A stretch of 64,000 nt of DNA from Palsa-1447 sp964414785 (GTDB lineage: Bacteria > Verrucomicrobiota > Verrucomicrobiia > Opitutales > Opitutaceae), in assembly GCA_964414785.1 (NCBI GenBank), contig CAYPXZ010000008.1:49568-113567 (forward strand). Direction: 5' to 3'. The position numbers and the translations under genes are program-made. The notes under the pieces were generated by a model. The model was not told the DNA's origin. It worked only from the letters and a program-made list of their open reading frames with translations, and ran no database searches. Below are positions 16,915 through 29,826 of the stretch, one piece after another (the stretch's first letter is position 1; every line of letters starts with the position of its first letter).

Positions 16915-17631
16915 ATGAAGACCAACACGAACGACCTGACCGTCAGGAGGGCGAGCGAGCGGGGCCAAGCCGACCACGGCTGGCTCAAGTCCAGCCACTC
17001 GTTCTCCTTCGCCGACTACTACGATCCCGCCCATGCGGGCTTCCGCACGCTGCGCGTCATCAACGACGACCGCGTGGCTCCCGGCAAGGGCTTCGGCGCA
17101 CACCCGCACCGGGACATGGAGATCTTCAGCTACGTCCTCGAGGGCTCCCTGGCCCACAAGGACAACCTCGGCAACACGAGGGAGCTCAAGCCCGGCCAGG
17201 TCCAGCTGATGAGCGCGGGCCGCGGGGTGACCCACAGCGAGTTCAACCCCTCGCCGAGCGCCGCGGCCCATTTCCTGCAGGTCTGGATTTTTCCCCGCGA
17301 ACGCGGGCTCACCCCGAGCTACACCGAATGGCACCCTGCGGCCGAGCACGACGGCGCATCGAAGGTGCTGATCATCTCGCCCGACGGCCGCAACGGCTCG
17401 GCGACCATCCACCAGGACGCCGATGTCTACCGCCTAAGGCTCAAGGCGGGCGAGACGGTGACCCACGTCCTCAGGTCCGGCCGCGGGGCCTGGCTCCAGG
17501 TCGCCGAGGGTTCGCTGGCGCTCAACGGGGTGGAACTCTCCACCGGGGACGGTGCGAGCACCGAGGAACCCGGAACGCTCACGTTCACCGCAGAGGGCCC
17601 CGTCGAGGCCCTGCTCTTCGACCTGAAGTGA
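16915..17631 (+). CDS. Pirin family protein (cupin; possible quercetinase/redox sensor)
   Basis: 238-residue bicupin of the pirin/YhaK family. The N-terminal cupin carries the metal site in GFGAHPHRDMEIFSYVLEG and the adjacent MSAGRGVTHSEFNP, which includes the pirin signature. The second cupin is degenerate. Family members oxidise flavonols or act as redox-responsive proteins. The ATG at 16915 coincides with the predicted transcription start. It heads a run with a quinone reductase and DoxX that fits electrophile or oxidant detoxification under the divergent LysR regulator. Confidence 0.88.
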   Translation: MKTNTNDLTVRRASERGQADHGWLKSSHSFSFADYYDPAHAGFRTLRVINDDRVAPGKGFGAHPHRDMEIFSYVLEGSLAHKDNLGNTRELKPGQVQLMSAGRGVTHSEFNPSPSAAAHFLQVWIFPRERGLTPSYTEWHPAAEHDGASKVLIISPDGRNGSATIHQDADVYRLRLKAGETVTHVLRSGRGAWLQVAEGSLALNGVELSTGDGASTEEPGTLTFTAEGPVEALLFDLK

Positions 17632-17648
17632 CACGGCGCGCACCCACC

Positions 17649-17738
17649 ATGATCGCCCCCGTCATCGTCCTAGCGCTCCTGACCGCCCTGGTCGCGACCG
17701 AGTCCGACCGGGACGCAGGCGCCCCTCCCTCGGAGTGA
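17649..17738 (+). CDS. Possible 29-residue membrane micropeptide
   Basis: A short ORF between pirin and the flavodoxin gene begins with a hydrophobic helix (MIAPVIVLALLTALVATES) and ends in a charged tail. It is on the same strand and within a tight gene series. There is no homology claim; it could be chance coding in GC-rich DNA. Confidence 0.25.
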   Translation: MIAPVIVLALLTALVATESDRDAGAPPSE

Positions 17739-17769
17739 CCCCCTTCCACACCGCATCTCACAAAAAACC

Positions 17770-18348
17770 ATGAACACCGTATCCATCGTCTATTTCTCCG
17801 GCTCGGGTCACACGACCAAGCTGGCCGAGGCCGTCGCAGAGGGCGCCTCCGCCGTTCCCGGAACGAAGACCCACCTTATCGCCCTGAACGGGGACCACAT
17901 CGTCAAGGGACGCTACGAGAACGAGGCGGTCCTCACCCAGCTCGACGCGAGCGACGCGATCATCTTCGGCAGCCCGACCTACATGGGGGGCCCGGCGGCG
18001 CAGTTCAAGGCGTTCGTCGACGCGACCGGGGGCAAGTGGTTCAGTTCGGCCTGGCGCGACAAGGTCGCGGCCGGCTTCACCGTCTCCAACAGCCCGAGCG
18101 GCGACAAGCAGGGGACGCTCAACTACCTGTTCACGCTCGCGATGCAGCACGGCATGGTCTGGGTCGGCCTCGGCGAACTGCCGATGCAGGCGAACGGCAC
18201 CAACCGCCTCGGCAGCTACAGCGGCGTGATGGCTCAGGCCGGCTTCGACTCGCCGGAGCTGGCGCCGAACGAGCAGGACAAGGCGACCGGCAGCCTGCTC
18301 GGCCGGCGCGTCGCGGCGCTCGCCTCGAAGATGAAGGCCCAATCTTGA
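17770..18348 (+). CDS. Flavodoxin-like NAD(P)H:quinone oxidoreductase (WrbA/NQO type)
   Basis: 192-residue flavodoxin-fold protein. The phosphate-binding loop is YFSGSGHTTKLAEAVAEG near the N-terminus. IIFGSPTYMGGPAAQFKAFVDATGG and GFTVSNSPSGDKQGTLNYLF are the FMN-ring-contacting loops of the WrbA/FMN-reductase group. It probably carries out two-electron reduction of quinones or azo compounds. It lies between pirin and DoxX in a redox-detoxification cluster. Length is typical. Confidence 0.85.
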   Translation: MNTVSIVYFSGSGHTTKLAEAVAEGASAVPGTKTHLIALNGDHIVKGRYENEAVLTQLDASDAIIFGSPTYMGGPAAQFKAFVDATGGKWFSSAWRDKVAAGFTVSNSPSGDKQGTLNYLFTLAMQHGMVWVGLGELPMQANGTNRLGSYSGVMAQAGFDSPELAPNEQDKATGSLLGRRVAALASKMKAQS

Positions 18349-18376
18349 TCCGCTAACCCAATAGACGACACATCCC

Positions 18377-18838
18377 ATGAAGGCACTCCAACTCCTCACC
18401 AAGACCGACAACAGCGCCGCTCCGCTCCTGGCGCGACTGACTCTAGGGCTTGTCATGTTCCCCCACGGCGCCCAGATGGCGCTCGGCTGGTTCGGCGGCT
18501 ACGGCTTCGCCGGCACCATGGGCTTCTTCACGGGAACGATGCACATCCCGGCCCTGTTCGCATTCCTCGCCATCCTGGCCGAGTTCGCCGGTTCGATCGC
18601 CCTGATCCTCGGGTTCCTGAGCCGCGTCGCGGCCCTGGGAATCGCCTCGGTCATGGGGGTCGCCGTTGTCACCTCACACCTGGCGAACGGGTTCTTCATG
18701 AACTGGTACGGCAATCAGAAGGGCGAGGGCTTCGAATACCACCTGCTCGCCATCGGACTCGCCCTGGTCGTGATGGTCTGCGGAGGAGGCAGGGCCTCGG
18801 TCGACGGCGGCATCGCTCAGCGGTCCTCCGGGAAGTGA
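18377..18838 (+). CDS. DoxX family membrane protein
   Basis: 153-residue protein with four transmembrane helices. DoxX/SURF4 signatures are APLLARLTLGLVMFPHGAQM, GFFTGTMHIPALFAFLAILAEFAGSIALILGFLSR and the conserved His/Gly around the third helix. Family members sit in the inner membrane with quinone or thiosulfate redox partners. It lies 28 nt after the quinone reductase gene, in line with joint expression. Confidence 0.85.
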   Translation: MKALQLLTKTDNSAAPLLARLTLGLVMFPHGAQMALGWFGGYGFAGTMGFFTGTMHIPALFAFLAILAEFAGSIALILGFLSRVAALGIASVMGVAVVTSHLANGFFMNWYGNQKGEGFEYHLLAIGLALVVMVCGGGRASVDGGIAQRSSGK

Positions 18839-18950
18839 CCTGCCGGGACGGCGGGGCCGCCTTTTCAAGGGGCCCCGCGACTTGTCCCAAGCCGGGATCG
18901 CGTTCCGGCCAATTGACCTCCGGGTTGGCGTCGCTACAAGAGGGCTTCGA

Positions 18951-20651
18951 TTGAAGCCCCTCGCCCCCATGCTTCTCGCCGGCCTGGCGTCCTGCGCGGC
19001 GCTTTCGGCGCCGTTGCCGGCGACCGCTCCCGAGGCGGCGTTTCCCGTGACGATCACGGTCGACGCGTCAAGGCCCCTGGGGGAAATGAAGCCGATCTGG
19101 GATTTCTTCGGCTGCGACGAGCCGAACTACGCGACCATGAGGGACGGCCGAAGGCTCCTGGGCGAACTGGGGGAGCTTGCTCCGAAGTCCGTGTACTTCC
19201 GGTCGCACAACCTGCTCTGCACGGGGGACGGGACTCCCGCCCTAAAATGGGGCAGCACGAACGCGTACACCGAGGACGCCCAGGGCAGGCCGGTGTACGA
19301 CTGGGCGATCCTGGACCGCATCTTCGACACCTACCTTTCCCGGGGCCTGCGGCCCTACGCCCAGATCGGCTTCATGCCCGAGGCCCTCTCCGTCAAGCCC
19401 GAGCCCTACCAGCACGATTGGAGGCCGGGCCTCAAGTACAACTCGATCGGCACCGGATGGTCCTATCCCCCGAGGGATTACGCAAAATGGTCCGAGCTCG
19501 TCTTCCAGTGGGCGAGGCACTGCGTGGAGCGCTACGGCCGCGCCGAGGTGGAGCAGTGGTACTGGGAGGTGTGGAACGAGCCCAACCTCCGGGATTACTG
19601 GCACGGCACGCCCGAGGAGTTCTTCAGGCTCCACGACTGCGCGGTGGACGCCGTGCGCCGCGCCCTTCCTACAGCCAGGGTGGGGGGGCCCGACGTGGCG
19701 GGCGGCGGGAGCACGTTCCTCCAGGACTTCATGGCCCACTGCGCGGGCGGCACCAACTACGCGACGGGGGCCAGGGGCACGCCGACCGACTTCCTCTCAT
19801 TCCACGCGAAGGGCCGGCCCAGCTTCGCCGACGGCCACGTGCGCCTCGGCATCTCCGCTCAGCTGGGCGACATCGACAGGGGCTTTGCCATGGTCGCCGC
19901 CGTGCCGGAGCTCAGGGGCAAGCCGATCGTCATCGGCGAGTCCGACCCCGACGGCTGCGCCGCGTGCCTCGCGCCGCAGCTCGGCTACCGCCCAGGCACC
20001 TTGTACTCCAGCTACACGGCGGCGAGCCTTGCCCGCGAATACGTGCTTGCCGACAGGCACGGCGTGAACCTGAGGGGGGCCCTGACGTGGGCGTTCGAGT
20101 TCGAGGACCAGCCCTACTTCGCCGGGCAGCGCGTGCTCGCCACGAACGGGATCGACCTGCCCGTCCTGAACGTCTTCCGGATGCTGGGCCGGATGTCGGG
20201 GGAGCGCGTCGCGACGAGCAGCTCGGGTGAGGTCCCGCTCGACGCGATCCTGCGGGACGGGGTCCGGGGGTCGCCGGATGTCGCCGCCCTGGGCTGCCGC
20301 GACGGCAAGAGGCTCTGCATCCTAGCCTGGCACTACCATGACGACGACGTGCCCGGACCCGACGCCCAGGTCCATCTCATGCTGGCCCACGTCCCCATGC
20401 CCTCCGGGCCGGCCCGCCTCGCGCACTACCGCATCGACGAGGCGCACAGCAACGCCTTTGCGGAATGGAGGAGGATGGGATCCCCTCCCGAGCCCGACGA
20501 CGCCCAGTACGCGCGGATGAGGGAGGCCGGACGGCTCGCGACGGTCGCGGAAACCCCCGCGACGATCGAGGTTGTGGACGGCTCGGCCACCCTGAGCTTC
20601 ACGCTGCCCCGCCAGGCGGTGTCCCTGATCGTTGTCGACCAAGGGGGTTGA
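18951..20651 (+). CDS. Secreted GH39-like glycosidase (beta-xylosidase type)
   Basis: Roughly 566-residue exported glycoside hydrolase of clan A, closest in motif to GH39. The acid/base Glu is in YWEVWNEPNLRDYW and the nucleophile Glu in PIVIGESDPDG. A C-terminal beta-sandwich begins around residue 420. Start choice is uncertain: TTG 18951 (reading KPLAPMLLAGLASCAALSAP) gives a good signal peptide; ATG 18969 and the more upstream TTG 18882 are alternatives. The first catalytic-domain residues are WDFFGCDEPNY. It is followed by a 195-nt gap and the LytTR regulator, with no obvious operon partner. Confidence 0.82.
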   Translation: MKPLAPMLLAGLASCAALSAPLPATAPEAAFPVTITVDASRPLGEMKPIWDFFGCDEPNYATMRDGRRLLGELGELAPKSVYFRSHNLLCTGDGTPALKWGSTNAYTEDAQGRPVYDWAILDRIFDTYLSRGLRPYAQIGFMPEALSVKPEPYQHDWRPGLKYNSIGTGWSYPPRDYAKWSELVFQWARHCVERYGRAEVEQWYWEVWNEPNLRDYWHGTPEEFFRLHDCAVDAVRRALPTARVGGPDVAGGGSTFLQDFMAHCAGGTNYATGARGTPTDFLSFHAKGRPSFADGHVRLGISAQLGDIDRGFAMVAAVPELRGKPIVIGESDPDGCAACLAPQLGYRPGTLYSSYTAASLAREYVLADRHGVNLRGALTWAFEFEDQPYFAGQRVLATNGIDLPVLNVFRMLGRMSGERVATSSSGEVPLDAILRDGVRGSPDVAALGCRDGKRLCILAWHYHDDDVPGPDAQVHLMLAHVPMPSGPARLAHYRIDEAHSNAFAEWRRMGSPPEPDDAQYARMREAGRLATVAETPATIEVVDGSATLSFTLPRQAVSLIVVDQGG

Positions 20652-20846
20652 CGAATCGGCGGGGATGCCGGCAAACGCCCGGGCGCAGCGTTTCGGAACG
20701 AACCCCGTTTGCAGGCGGTTCGCCACCGGTAATAGGCGTTTCGCGGGCGCACGCCTGCCAGACACAACTAATTAATTTCCATCGGGCGGCCTTGCGCCAG
20801 CCTCCTGCTGCGGGGCCCGCGGACCAAGTCGCGCGGGACCCCGCCC

Positions 20847-21614
20847 ATGACGAAGCTCAGCATCCTGATCATCGACGACGAGCCCCTCGCACGGGAGAGG
20901 ATCCGCGTTTTCCTGCGCGGCAACGCCTCCGTCGAGATCGCCGGCGAGTACGGGAACGGGTTCGAGGCGCTTGAGGCCATCCGCCGTGACCGCCCGGACA
21001 TCGTCTTCCTGGACGTCGAGATGCCGGGCGGCGACGGCATCCAGCTCCTGTCGAGTCTGCCCGAGGAGTCGCGGCCCGCGATCATCCTGGCGACGGCCCA
21101 CCACCGATTTGCCGTGGACGCTTTCTCCCAGCAGGTCGTCGACTATCTTCTGAAGCCCTTCGACAAGGTTCGCTTTGGCCGCGCCCTGGACCGGGCTTCG
21201 GCGCTCGTCCGCTCCAGGCGCGAGGGCGACCTCGAGAAGCGGGTCGAGGGCGTGCTCACGGCCGCGCTGGGGCGCCAGCCACAGCGGTTGGCGGTAAAGG
21301 CCGACGGCCGCATCGTGTTCCTCGTGCCCGACGAGATCGTCTGGGTGGAGGCCGCGAACAACTACTGCACGGTGCACCTTGCCGGCTCCAAGCGCCTGCT
21401 CCTGCGCGAGACGCTGTCCTCGATAGAGAAGAGGCTGGGTGCCTCCTCATTTGCGCGGGTCAACCGCTCGGCCGTGGTGAATGTCGGCGCGGTGCAGGAG
21501 ATGCAGCCCGCCAAGTACGGGGACTACCTAGTCCTGCTCAGGACGGGCGAGCGGCTGCCGCTTAGCCGCAGCCTGCGCGGAAGGCTGAAGGACATCGTCA
21601 ACGGCGGCTTCTAG
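20847..21614 (+). CDS. LytTR-family response regulator
   Basis: 255-residue response regulator. The REC domain (1-120) has the acidic pair in IIDDEPLARERI, phospho-acceptor Asp56 in FLDVEMPGGDG, and Lys in LLKPFDKVRFG. The LytTR DNA-binding domain (about 150-255) has RIVFLVPDEIVWVEAANNYCTVHL and FARVNRSAVVNVGAVQEM. LytTR proteins typically control envelope or exopolysaccharide genes. No partner histidine kinase is adjacent; the kinases 2 kb downstream have their own receiver domains. It stands just before the stress island and could be unrelated to it. Confidence 0.92.
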   Translation: MTKLSILIIDDEPLARERIRVFLRGNASVEIAGEYGNGFEALEAIRRDRPDIVFLDVEMPGGDGIQLLSSLPEESRPAIILATAHHRFAVDAFSQQVVDYLLKPFDKVRFGRALDRASALVRSRREGDLEKRVEGVLTAALGRQPQRLAVKADGRIVFLVPDEIVWVEAANNYCTVHLAGSKRLLLRETLSSIEKRLGASSFARVNRSAVVNVGAVQEMQPAKYGDYLVLLRTGERLPLSRSLRGRLKDIVNGGF

Positions 21615-21688
21615 GTCCCTTGGGCGCCCCGGCAGGCGGGATCCCGGAAGGACCTGCGCCTGACCGCGACACCCTTTTGGAGATTGGG

Positions 21689-21730
21689 GGTCTACACCCC
21701 ATACACGTGTCCCACCAAAGGGGCTATCGT
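21689..21730 (+). promoter_or_regulatory. ACACCCCAT-box promoter 1 (DUF1328 operon)
   Basis: Box ACACCCCAT at 21694-21702, 22-nt spacer, -10 TATCGT at 21725-21730. Predicted +1 is about 21737, 30 nt before the DUF1328 start codon. Confidence 0.75.
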
Positions 21731-21766
21731 GACCACAGAGTCAGTTTAACCTCCAAAACCACGACC

Positions 21767-21940
21767 ATGCTACGCTGGGCCCTCACCTTCCTCATCATCG
21801 CCATTGTCGCGGCAGTCCTCGGTTTCACCGGCATCGCTGGAGCCGCGACCGAGATTGCACGGATCCTCTTCTTTGTATTCCTCGCCCTCCTCATCTTCTC
21901 GGCTCTTGCCCATGTCTATTGGTCGGAGCCGCCGAAGTGA
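21767..21940 (+). CDS. DUF1328 (YtjA) small membrane protein
   Basis: 57-residue protein of the DUF1328 family with two membrane helices: WALTFLIIAIVAAVLGFTGIAG and ILFFVFLALLIFSALAHVYW. The MLRWALTFL start is typical. These proteins are common in stress-induced clusters beside CsbD, BON and Dps-like genes, but have no known biochemical role. ATG 21767 is in frame and the only sensible start. It heads a two-gene unit with the lipoprotein 34 nt downstream, behind an ACACCCCAT-box promoter. Confidence 0.88.
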   Translation: MLRWALTFLIIAIVAAVLGFTGIAGAATEIARILFFVFLALLIFSALAHVYWSEPPK

Positions 21941-21973
21941 CCCGTCAGTCCGTTAGCTTACCCATAAAATAAA

Positions 21974-22438
21974 ATGAAAACCTCCCGTTTGATCCTTCTG
22001 CTCGCCGCCGGATTCAGTCCCATGGCTCTCCTTATGTCCGGATGTTCGAAGAGTGAGAGCCCCTCCTCGAATACCGAGTCGGTGAAAGCCGACGTGAAAG
22101 CCGCGGCTGTCGATGTCAAGAACGCGGCTGTTGATACTTGGGACAGCATCAAGGACTTCACCTTCGATAGGCGTAGCGATTTCTCCGCCTCGATGGACCG
22201 CATGTCGGCCCAATTGGACGAAAAGACGAAGGAGCTCAGGGCGAAGGCCTCGGGCGTTTCGGACGATGCCTCCAAGTCCCGCGATGCCGCATTGAAGGAG
22301 TTTGACGACGCCCGTGCGGATCTGAAATCGAAGCTGGCCGACCTGAACAATGCGACCGCCGACACCTGGGCGGACGCAAAGGCAAAGGTCGCCGATTCCT
22401 GGAAGCGGGTTCAGGCCGCCTACGACAAGGCGAAGTAG
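21974..22438 (+). CDS. Lipoprotein with long coiled coil
   Basis: 154-residue predicted lipoprotein. The signal sequence ends in LLMSGC (Cys near residue 25). The rest is a nearly continuous amphipathic helix rich in Ala, Asp, Lys and Ser (VKADVKAAAVDVKNAAVDTW, later DARADLKSKLADLNNATADTW). Periodic hydrophobic residues suggest an elongated coiled coil tethered to a membrane. It resembles the protein encoded at 29203-29649: a central DxxSxxxDRxSAxLD-like segment and a C-terminal TWADAKAKVADSWKRVQ versus AWIAARDWVGEAWKRSQ. The function is unknown, and an envelope-stabilising role is only inferred. Confidence 0.75.
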   Translation: MKTSRLILLLAAGFSPMALLMSGCSKSESPSSNTESVKADVKAAAVDVKNAAVDTWDSIKDFTFDRRSDFSASMDRMSAQLDEKTKELRAKASGVSDDASKSRDAALKEFDDARADLKSKLADLNNATADTWADAKAKVADSWKRVQAAYDKAK

Positions 22439-22545
22439 CCGCCCTCGGCGGGACGGAGGGCTGGGAATGCAGCCCGGCACCTCCGGCTGTGAAGGATAGA
22501 GGCGCAGGCCGAAGCGGCACTGCGTCCCGGTTGATCCGGAATTCC

Positions 22546-22565
22546 GGGGCGGTGAAAGCCGCCCC
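22546..22565 (+). terminator. GC hairpin downstream of lipoprotein gene
   Basis: GGGGCGG (22546-22552), loop TGAAAG, CCGCCCC (22559-22565): 7-bp perfect stem about 110 nt after the lipoprotein stop and just before the next promoter box. No T-run follows, so it may be a weak or factor-dependent terminator or an insulator. Confidence 0.35.
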
Positions 22566-22579
22566 GCCCCATGGGAGTA

Positions 22580-22621
22580 GGGTAACACCTCATTCTCTAA
22601 GGGCCTGGGACCGGGTAACCT
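22580..22621 (+). promoter_or_regulatory. ACACCCCAT-box promoter 2 (hybrid kinase operon)
   Basis: Box variant ACACCTCAT at 22585-22593 preceded by AGGGTA, 22-nt spacer, -10 TAACCT at 22616-22621. Predicted +1 is about 22628; an in-frame TTG of the kinase gene lies at 22629 and the preferred ATG at 22710. Confidence 0.7.
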
Positions 22622-22709
22622 GCATGGGTTGGCGAGGCCACTCCAGCCGGCGGCCCGTCGAGCAAGGTTCCCTATACCGACATTGATTGCGTTCCCGACC
22701 CGACCGCCC

Positions 22710-26419
<3,710 letters not shown>

Positions 26420-26438
<19 letters not shown>

Positions 26439-28777
26439 ACTTTCCGTCCACCATCCTCCTTGTTGACGACGTTGTCGCCAATCGCGACACGCTTCGCGAG
26501 CTCCTGGAGACGGACGAATATCGGCTTGTCGAGGCGTGCGACGGGCCGACCGCGCTTCGGCTTGCAAGGGAGACCCCCCCCGATCTGGTCCTGCTCGACG
26601 TGATGATGCCGGGCATGGATGGGTACGAGGTGTGCCGCCAGCTGCGCGCCGACTCGCAGCTTGCGGAGGTTCCGGTGATCATGCTGACGGCGCTGGACGA
26701 CCAGGCGTCGCGGATTGCCGGCATCAAGGCGGGCGCGGACGACTTCCTCACCAAGCCCTTCAACAGCGCCGAGCTGCGCGCGCGCGCCAGGACGATCACC
26801 CGCCTGAACCGGTACCGCCGGCTCTTGGAGGCGCAGGCGGCCTCCCGCCTGAGCGAGGAGCGATTCCGCGCCCTGTTCGAGCTGGGGCCGGTCGCCATCT
26901 GCTCCTGCGACGCCTCGGGGGCGCTGCAGGATTACAATCGCCGCGCAGCCGAGCTCTGGGGACGGGACCCAATCGCGGGAGACTCGGCTACCCGGTTCTG
27001 CGGCGCGGTAAGGCTGTTCAGGCCCGACGGCTCGGCGCTTTCCCACGAGCAGAGCGCGATGGCCGAGGTGCTTAAGGGCGCGGTCCCCGCGGTCGTCGAC
27101 GGGGAGGTCATGATCGAGCGGCCCGACGGCTCGCGCATCTCCGTGCTGGCCAACGTCGTCCCGCTTCGCAATTCCCGCGGGGAGATCACCGGCGCCATCA
27201 ACTGCTTTCACGACATCACCGCGCAGAAAGCCGCCGAGATCGCGCAGCGCGAGAACGAGCAGTGGCTGAAGGCCGTCTTCAACCAAGCGGCGGTCGGCGT
27301 CTTTCAGACCGATGTGGCCACCCGGCGATTCAGGCGGTTCAACCAGAGGTTCTGCGACCTCCTCGGCTATTCCCGGAAGGAGATGGCCCTCCTTTCGCTC
27401 CCGGAGGTCACCCACAAGGCGGACCTTGACCTCGATCTGAGGAATCAGGCCCGCCTGCGCAACGGCTCGATCCGGGAGTACACGAGTGAGAAGCGCTTCG
27501 TCCGCAAGGACGGTTCCGTCATCTGGGCAAACGTGGCGGTCTCGCTCATAGGACCGCCGGGGGAGGCCCCGGCCGCGTTCATCGCGGTCGTGCTGGACAT
27601 CACCGAGCGAAAGCTGCTCGACGAGCACTTCCTGCACACCCAGAAGATGGAGGCCCTCGGCCAGTTCTCGGGCGGCGTGGCCCACGATTTCAACAACATC
27701 CTGGCCTCGATAAGCGGCTACGTGGAGCTGTCCAGGATGAAGCTGAAGGACAACCACGAGGTCCGGACTTACCTCGACTCGGTGCTGAAGGCGGCGAGCC
27801 GCGCCGCGGACCTCGTCCGGCAGATTCAGACCTTCAGCCGCCAGGAGACGCAGCTGCGCAAGGAGACCCAGCTCAAGCCCGTCGTCGAGGAGAGCCTCAA
27901 GATGCTGCGGGCGATCATCCCGTCCACGATCGAGTTCGACATGGCCGTGGATGCCGAAACGCCGACGGTGCTCGCCAATGCCAACCAGGTCCACCAGGTC
28001 CTCATGAACCTCGGCATCAACGCCTGGCATGCGATGAGGGACCGTCCCGGGAGGATCCAGGTGACGCTCGAGAAGTTTCCGGTCGACGCGGCCTATGCGG
28101 CGACCAAACCGCGGCTCAGGGTGGGCAACTACGTGCGACTGTCGGTCGGCGACACCGGGTGCGGCATGGACGCGGCGACGCTTCAGCGGATCTTTGAGCC
28201 GTTCTTCACCACGAAGCCGCTGGGCGAGGGCACGGGATTGGGGCTCTCGGTCGTTCACGGCATCATGGACAGCCACGACGGGGCGATCACGGTCCAAAGC
28301 CAGCCCGGCGAGGGCACCATATTCAGGCTCCATTTTCCAGTCCATGTCGGGGAGGCGGCCCAGGCCGACATTGAGCAGGGATCGGTGCCCGCCGGCTGCG
28401 GCGAGAGGATCCTGGTGGTCGACGACGAGGTGATGATCGCCTTCATGATGCAAAAGACCCTGGTCTCCCTCGGTTACGAGGCCGAGGCCGTTACCGAGCC
28501 TGAAATGGCCCTCGCCATGGTCCGGGCCGACCCCCGGCGCTTCTCCGCCGTGCTCACGGACCAGACCATGCCCGGGATGACGGGGCTCGTCCTCGCTTCC
28601 GAACTCCGCAAGGCGCGGCCCGGTCTGCCCGTAATACTCATGACGGGCTACAGCCTGTCCCTCACCTCCGAGGGGGTGGAGGCGGCGGGCATCTGCCAGC
28701 TGCTGCTCAAGCCGGTCGCCATCCATTCCCTGGGAACGGCGGTGGAGGCGGCGCTTTCAGCTCCGTCTGTCCGCTAG
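26420..28777 (+). CDS. Hybrid histidine kinase: REC-PAS-PAS-HisKA-HATPase-REC
   Basis: 785-residue soluble kinase. The N-terminal receiver has Asp60 in LLDVMMPGMDGYEV. Two PAS domains follow (about 150-265 and 280-400, ending in VVLDITERKL). HisKA has His422 in SGGVAHDFNNILA, the NtrB-like form. The ATPase has LMNLGINAWHAM, GDTGCGMD and GTGLGLSVVHGI, and the C-terminal receiver has Asp714 in LTDQTMPGMTG. ATG 26420 lies inside the previous gene (19-nt overlap), so both kinases are translated together. The architecture suggests it receives phosphate from another kinase at its front and relays it onward. The nearest DNA-binding response regulator is at 30099. Confidence 0.92.
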
Positions 28778-28874
28778 TCCCTCCGCAGATCCCTCCGTTT
28801 GCTTTCGAGGCGTTCCACGAGGTAACACGAAAGGTCCCGGCCGATCCGGTGGTCCGCCCGGGCGCGGGGCGCCA

Positions 28875-29189
28875 TCAGGGCTTGAACAACTCCCAGGGAT
28901 AGAGATCCGACTCGATCGGCATCGTTTGCCATTCGAGCGTCTCCAGCGGGGTGACCTTGCAGATGGCCTCCCATTCGGCCCTGATTGGCGTGATGCTCTC
29001 CCACCGGCCACCGGGCGGCTTGGAGACAATGACGGCGTTTGCGCCGGTCCGCTCGATCAGCAGGACATAGGCGGACGGGCCGCCCTCCGCCTGGAACTGG
29101 TCCCATGGAATGTGCGCCACGACTATCGGCGTCGCCGAGGTCCAGCACGGCTTGGCGACCGTCAGCGCAAATCTCTTCTTCAGGGCCAT
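28875..29189 (-). CDS. Conserved hypothetical protein
   Basis: 104-residue protein of unrecognised family. It is polar, with several Trp residues (WDQFQAEGGPSAYVLLIERT, EWEAICKVTPLETLEW, LYPWELFKP). There is no signal peptide or membrane helix. ATG 29189 lies 13 nt downstream of the stop of the gene at 29203-29649, so the two probably form an operon. It is convergent with the kinase gene. Coding quality is good, but no function can be proposed. Confidence 0.6.
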   Translation of the reverse strand: MALKKRFALTVAKPCWTSATPIVVAHIPWDQFQAEGGPSAYVLLIERTGANAVIVSKPPGGRWESITPIRAEWEAICKVTPLETLEWQTMPIESDLYPWELFKP

Positions 29190-29202
29190 CTCGACGGCGC
29201 CG

Positions 29203-29649
29203 TCAGTTGGTCACCGTCGTATTCATCTTGTCGACCGCGAGCTGCGAGCGCTTCCACGCCTCGCCAACCCAATCCCTGGCCGCGATCCAGGCCTCCGGAG
29301 TCGTGGCCTTCGACAGGTCGGTCATGCGGCTCGTGAGCGACGAGCGGGACTCCTCGACCTCCTTCATGGAGATATCCCAATCCTTCGTGTCGGTGGTCAT
29401 GCTGAGGCGTCTCGTCTTCAGCAAGGCGATCTGCCTGTCGAGCCATGCCGAGAGGCGGTCCGCGCCCGCGGAAAAATGAGCCCGCTGCTCGTAGGTATCG
29501 TTCTTGATATCGACCCAAGAGGGGGACGTGGTGCCGTCAGACCCGGAAATGGCAATCACTTCGCCGGGGGCTCGAGCGACAAATGAGGCCGCGGAAATGG
29601 CAAGGATTCCGAGCAAAGCCCTGACGGCGCTCAAATGGTTTGTTCTCAT
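29203..29649 (-). CDS. Exported helical protein related to the lipoprotein at 21974
   Basis: 148-residue protein with a signal peptide (RALLGILAISAASFVARAPG) and no lipobox Cys, so probably periplasmic or secreted. The mature part is helical with regularly spaced hydrophobic residues (DRLSAWLDRQIALLKTRR, SSLTSRMTDLSKATTPEAWI, VGEAWKRSQLAVDKM). It matches the lipoprotein at 21974-22438 in its middle and at its end, suggesting an old paralogue. ATG 29649 follows directly on a predicted transcription start (29650), so the message looks leaderless. It lies upstream of the 104-residue gene in a two-gene unit. Confidence 0.7.
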   Translation of the reverse strand: MRTNHLSAVRALLGILAISAASFVARAPGEVIAISGSDGTTSPSWVDIKNDTYEQRAHFSAGADRLSAWLDRQIALLKTRRLSMTTDTKDWDISMKEVEESRSSLTSRMTDLSKATTPEAWIAARDWVGEAWKRSQLAVDKMNTTVTN

Positions 29650-29656
29650 GGGGGTA

Positions 29657-29684
29657 ATAGTAGCCTCCAGACGACAGAGGTTCC
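29657..29684 (-). promoter_or_regulatory. GGAACC/TACTAT promoter, leaderless
   Basis: On the minus strand, GGAACC (29679-29684), a 16-nt spacer and TACTAT (29657-29662) give +1 at about 29650, one base before the ATG. GGAACC is a typical -35 for ECF sigma factors, so the ECF-like sigma encoded at 30801-31553 is a candidate reader. This promoter lacks the ACACCCCAT box. Confidence 0.45.
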
Positions 29685-29826
29685 TAGCGTCGCGGATCGG
29701 AACCGAGGGCCGGCTGGGGAGCGCTGGCGGGAACCCTGCGGCTTGACCGCTCCGGGCCATTTGCCAGCAACATCTTGCACATTTCCTTGGAACCCCTCCG
29801 GGGGCCGGGACGGCGATCCGCGCGGT

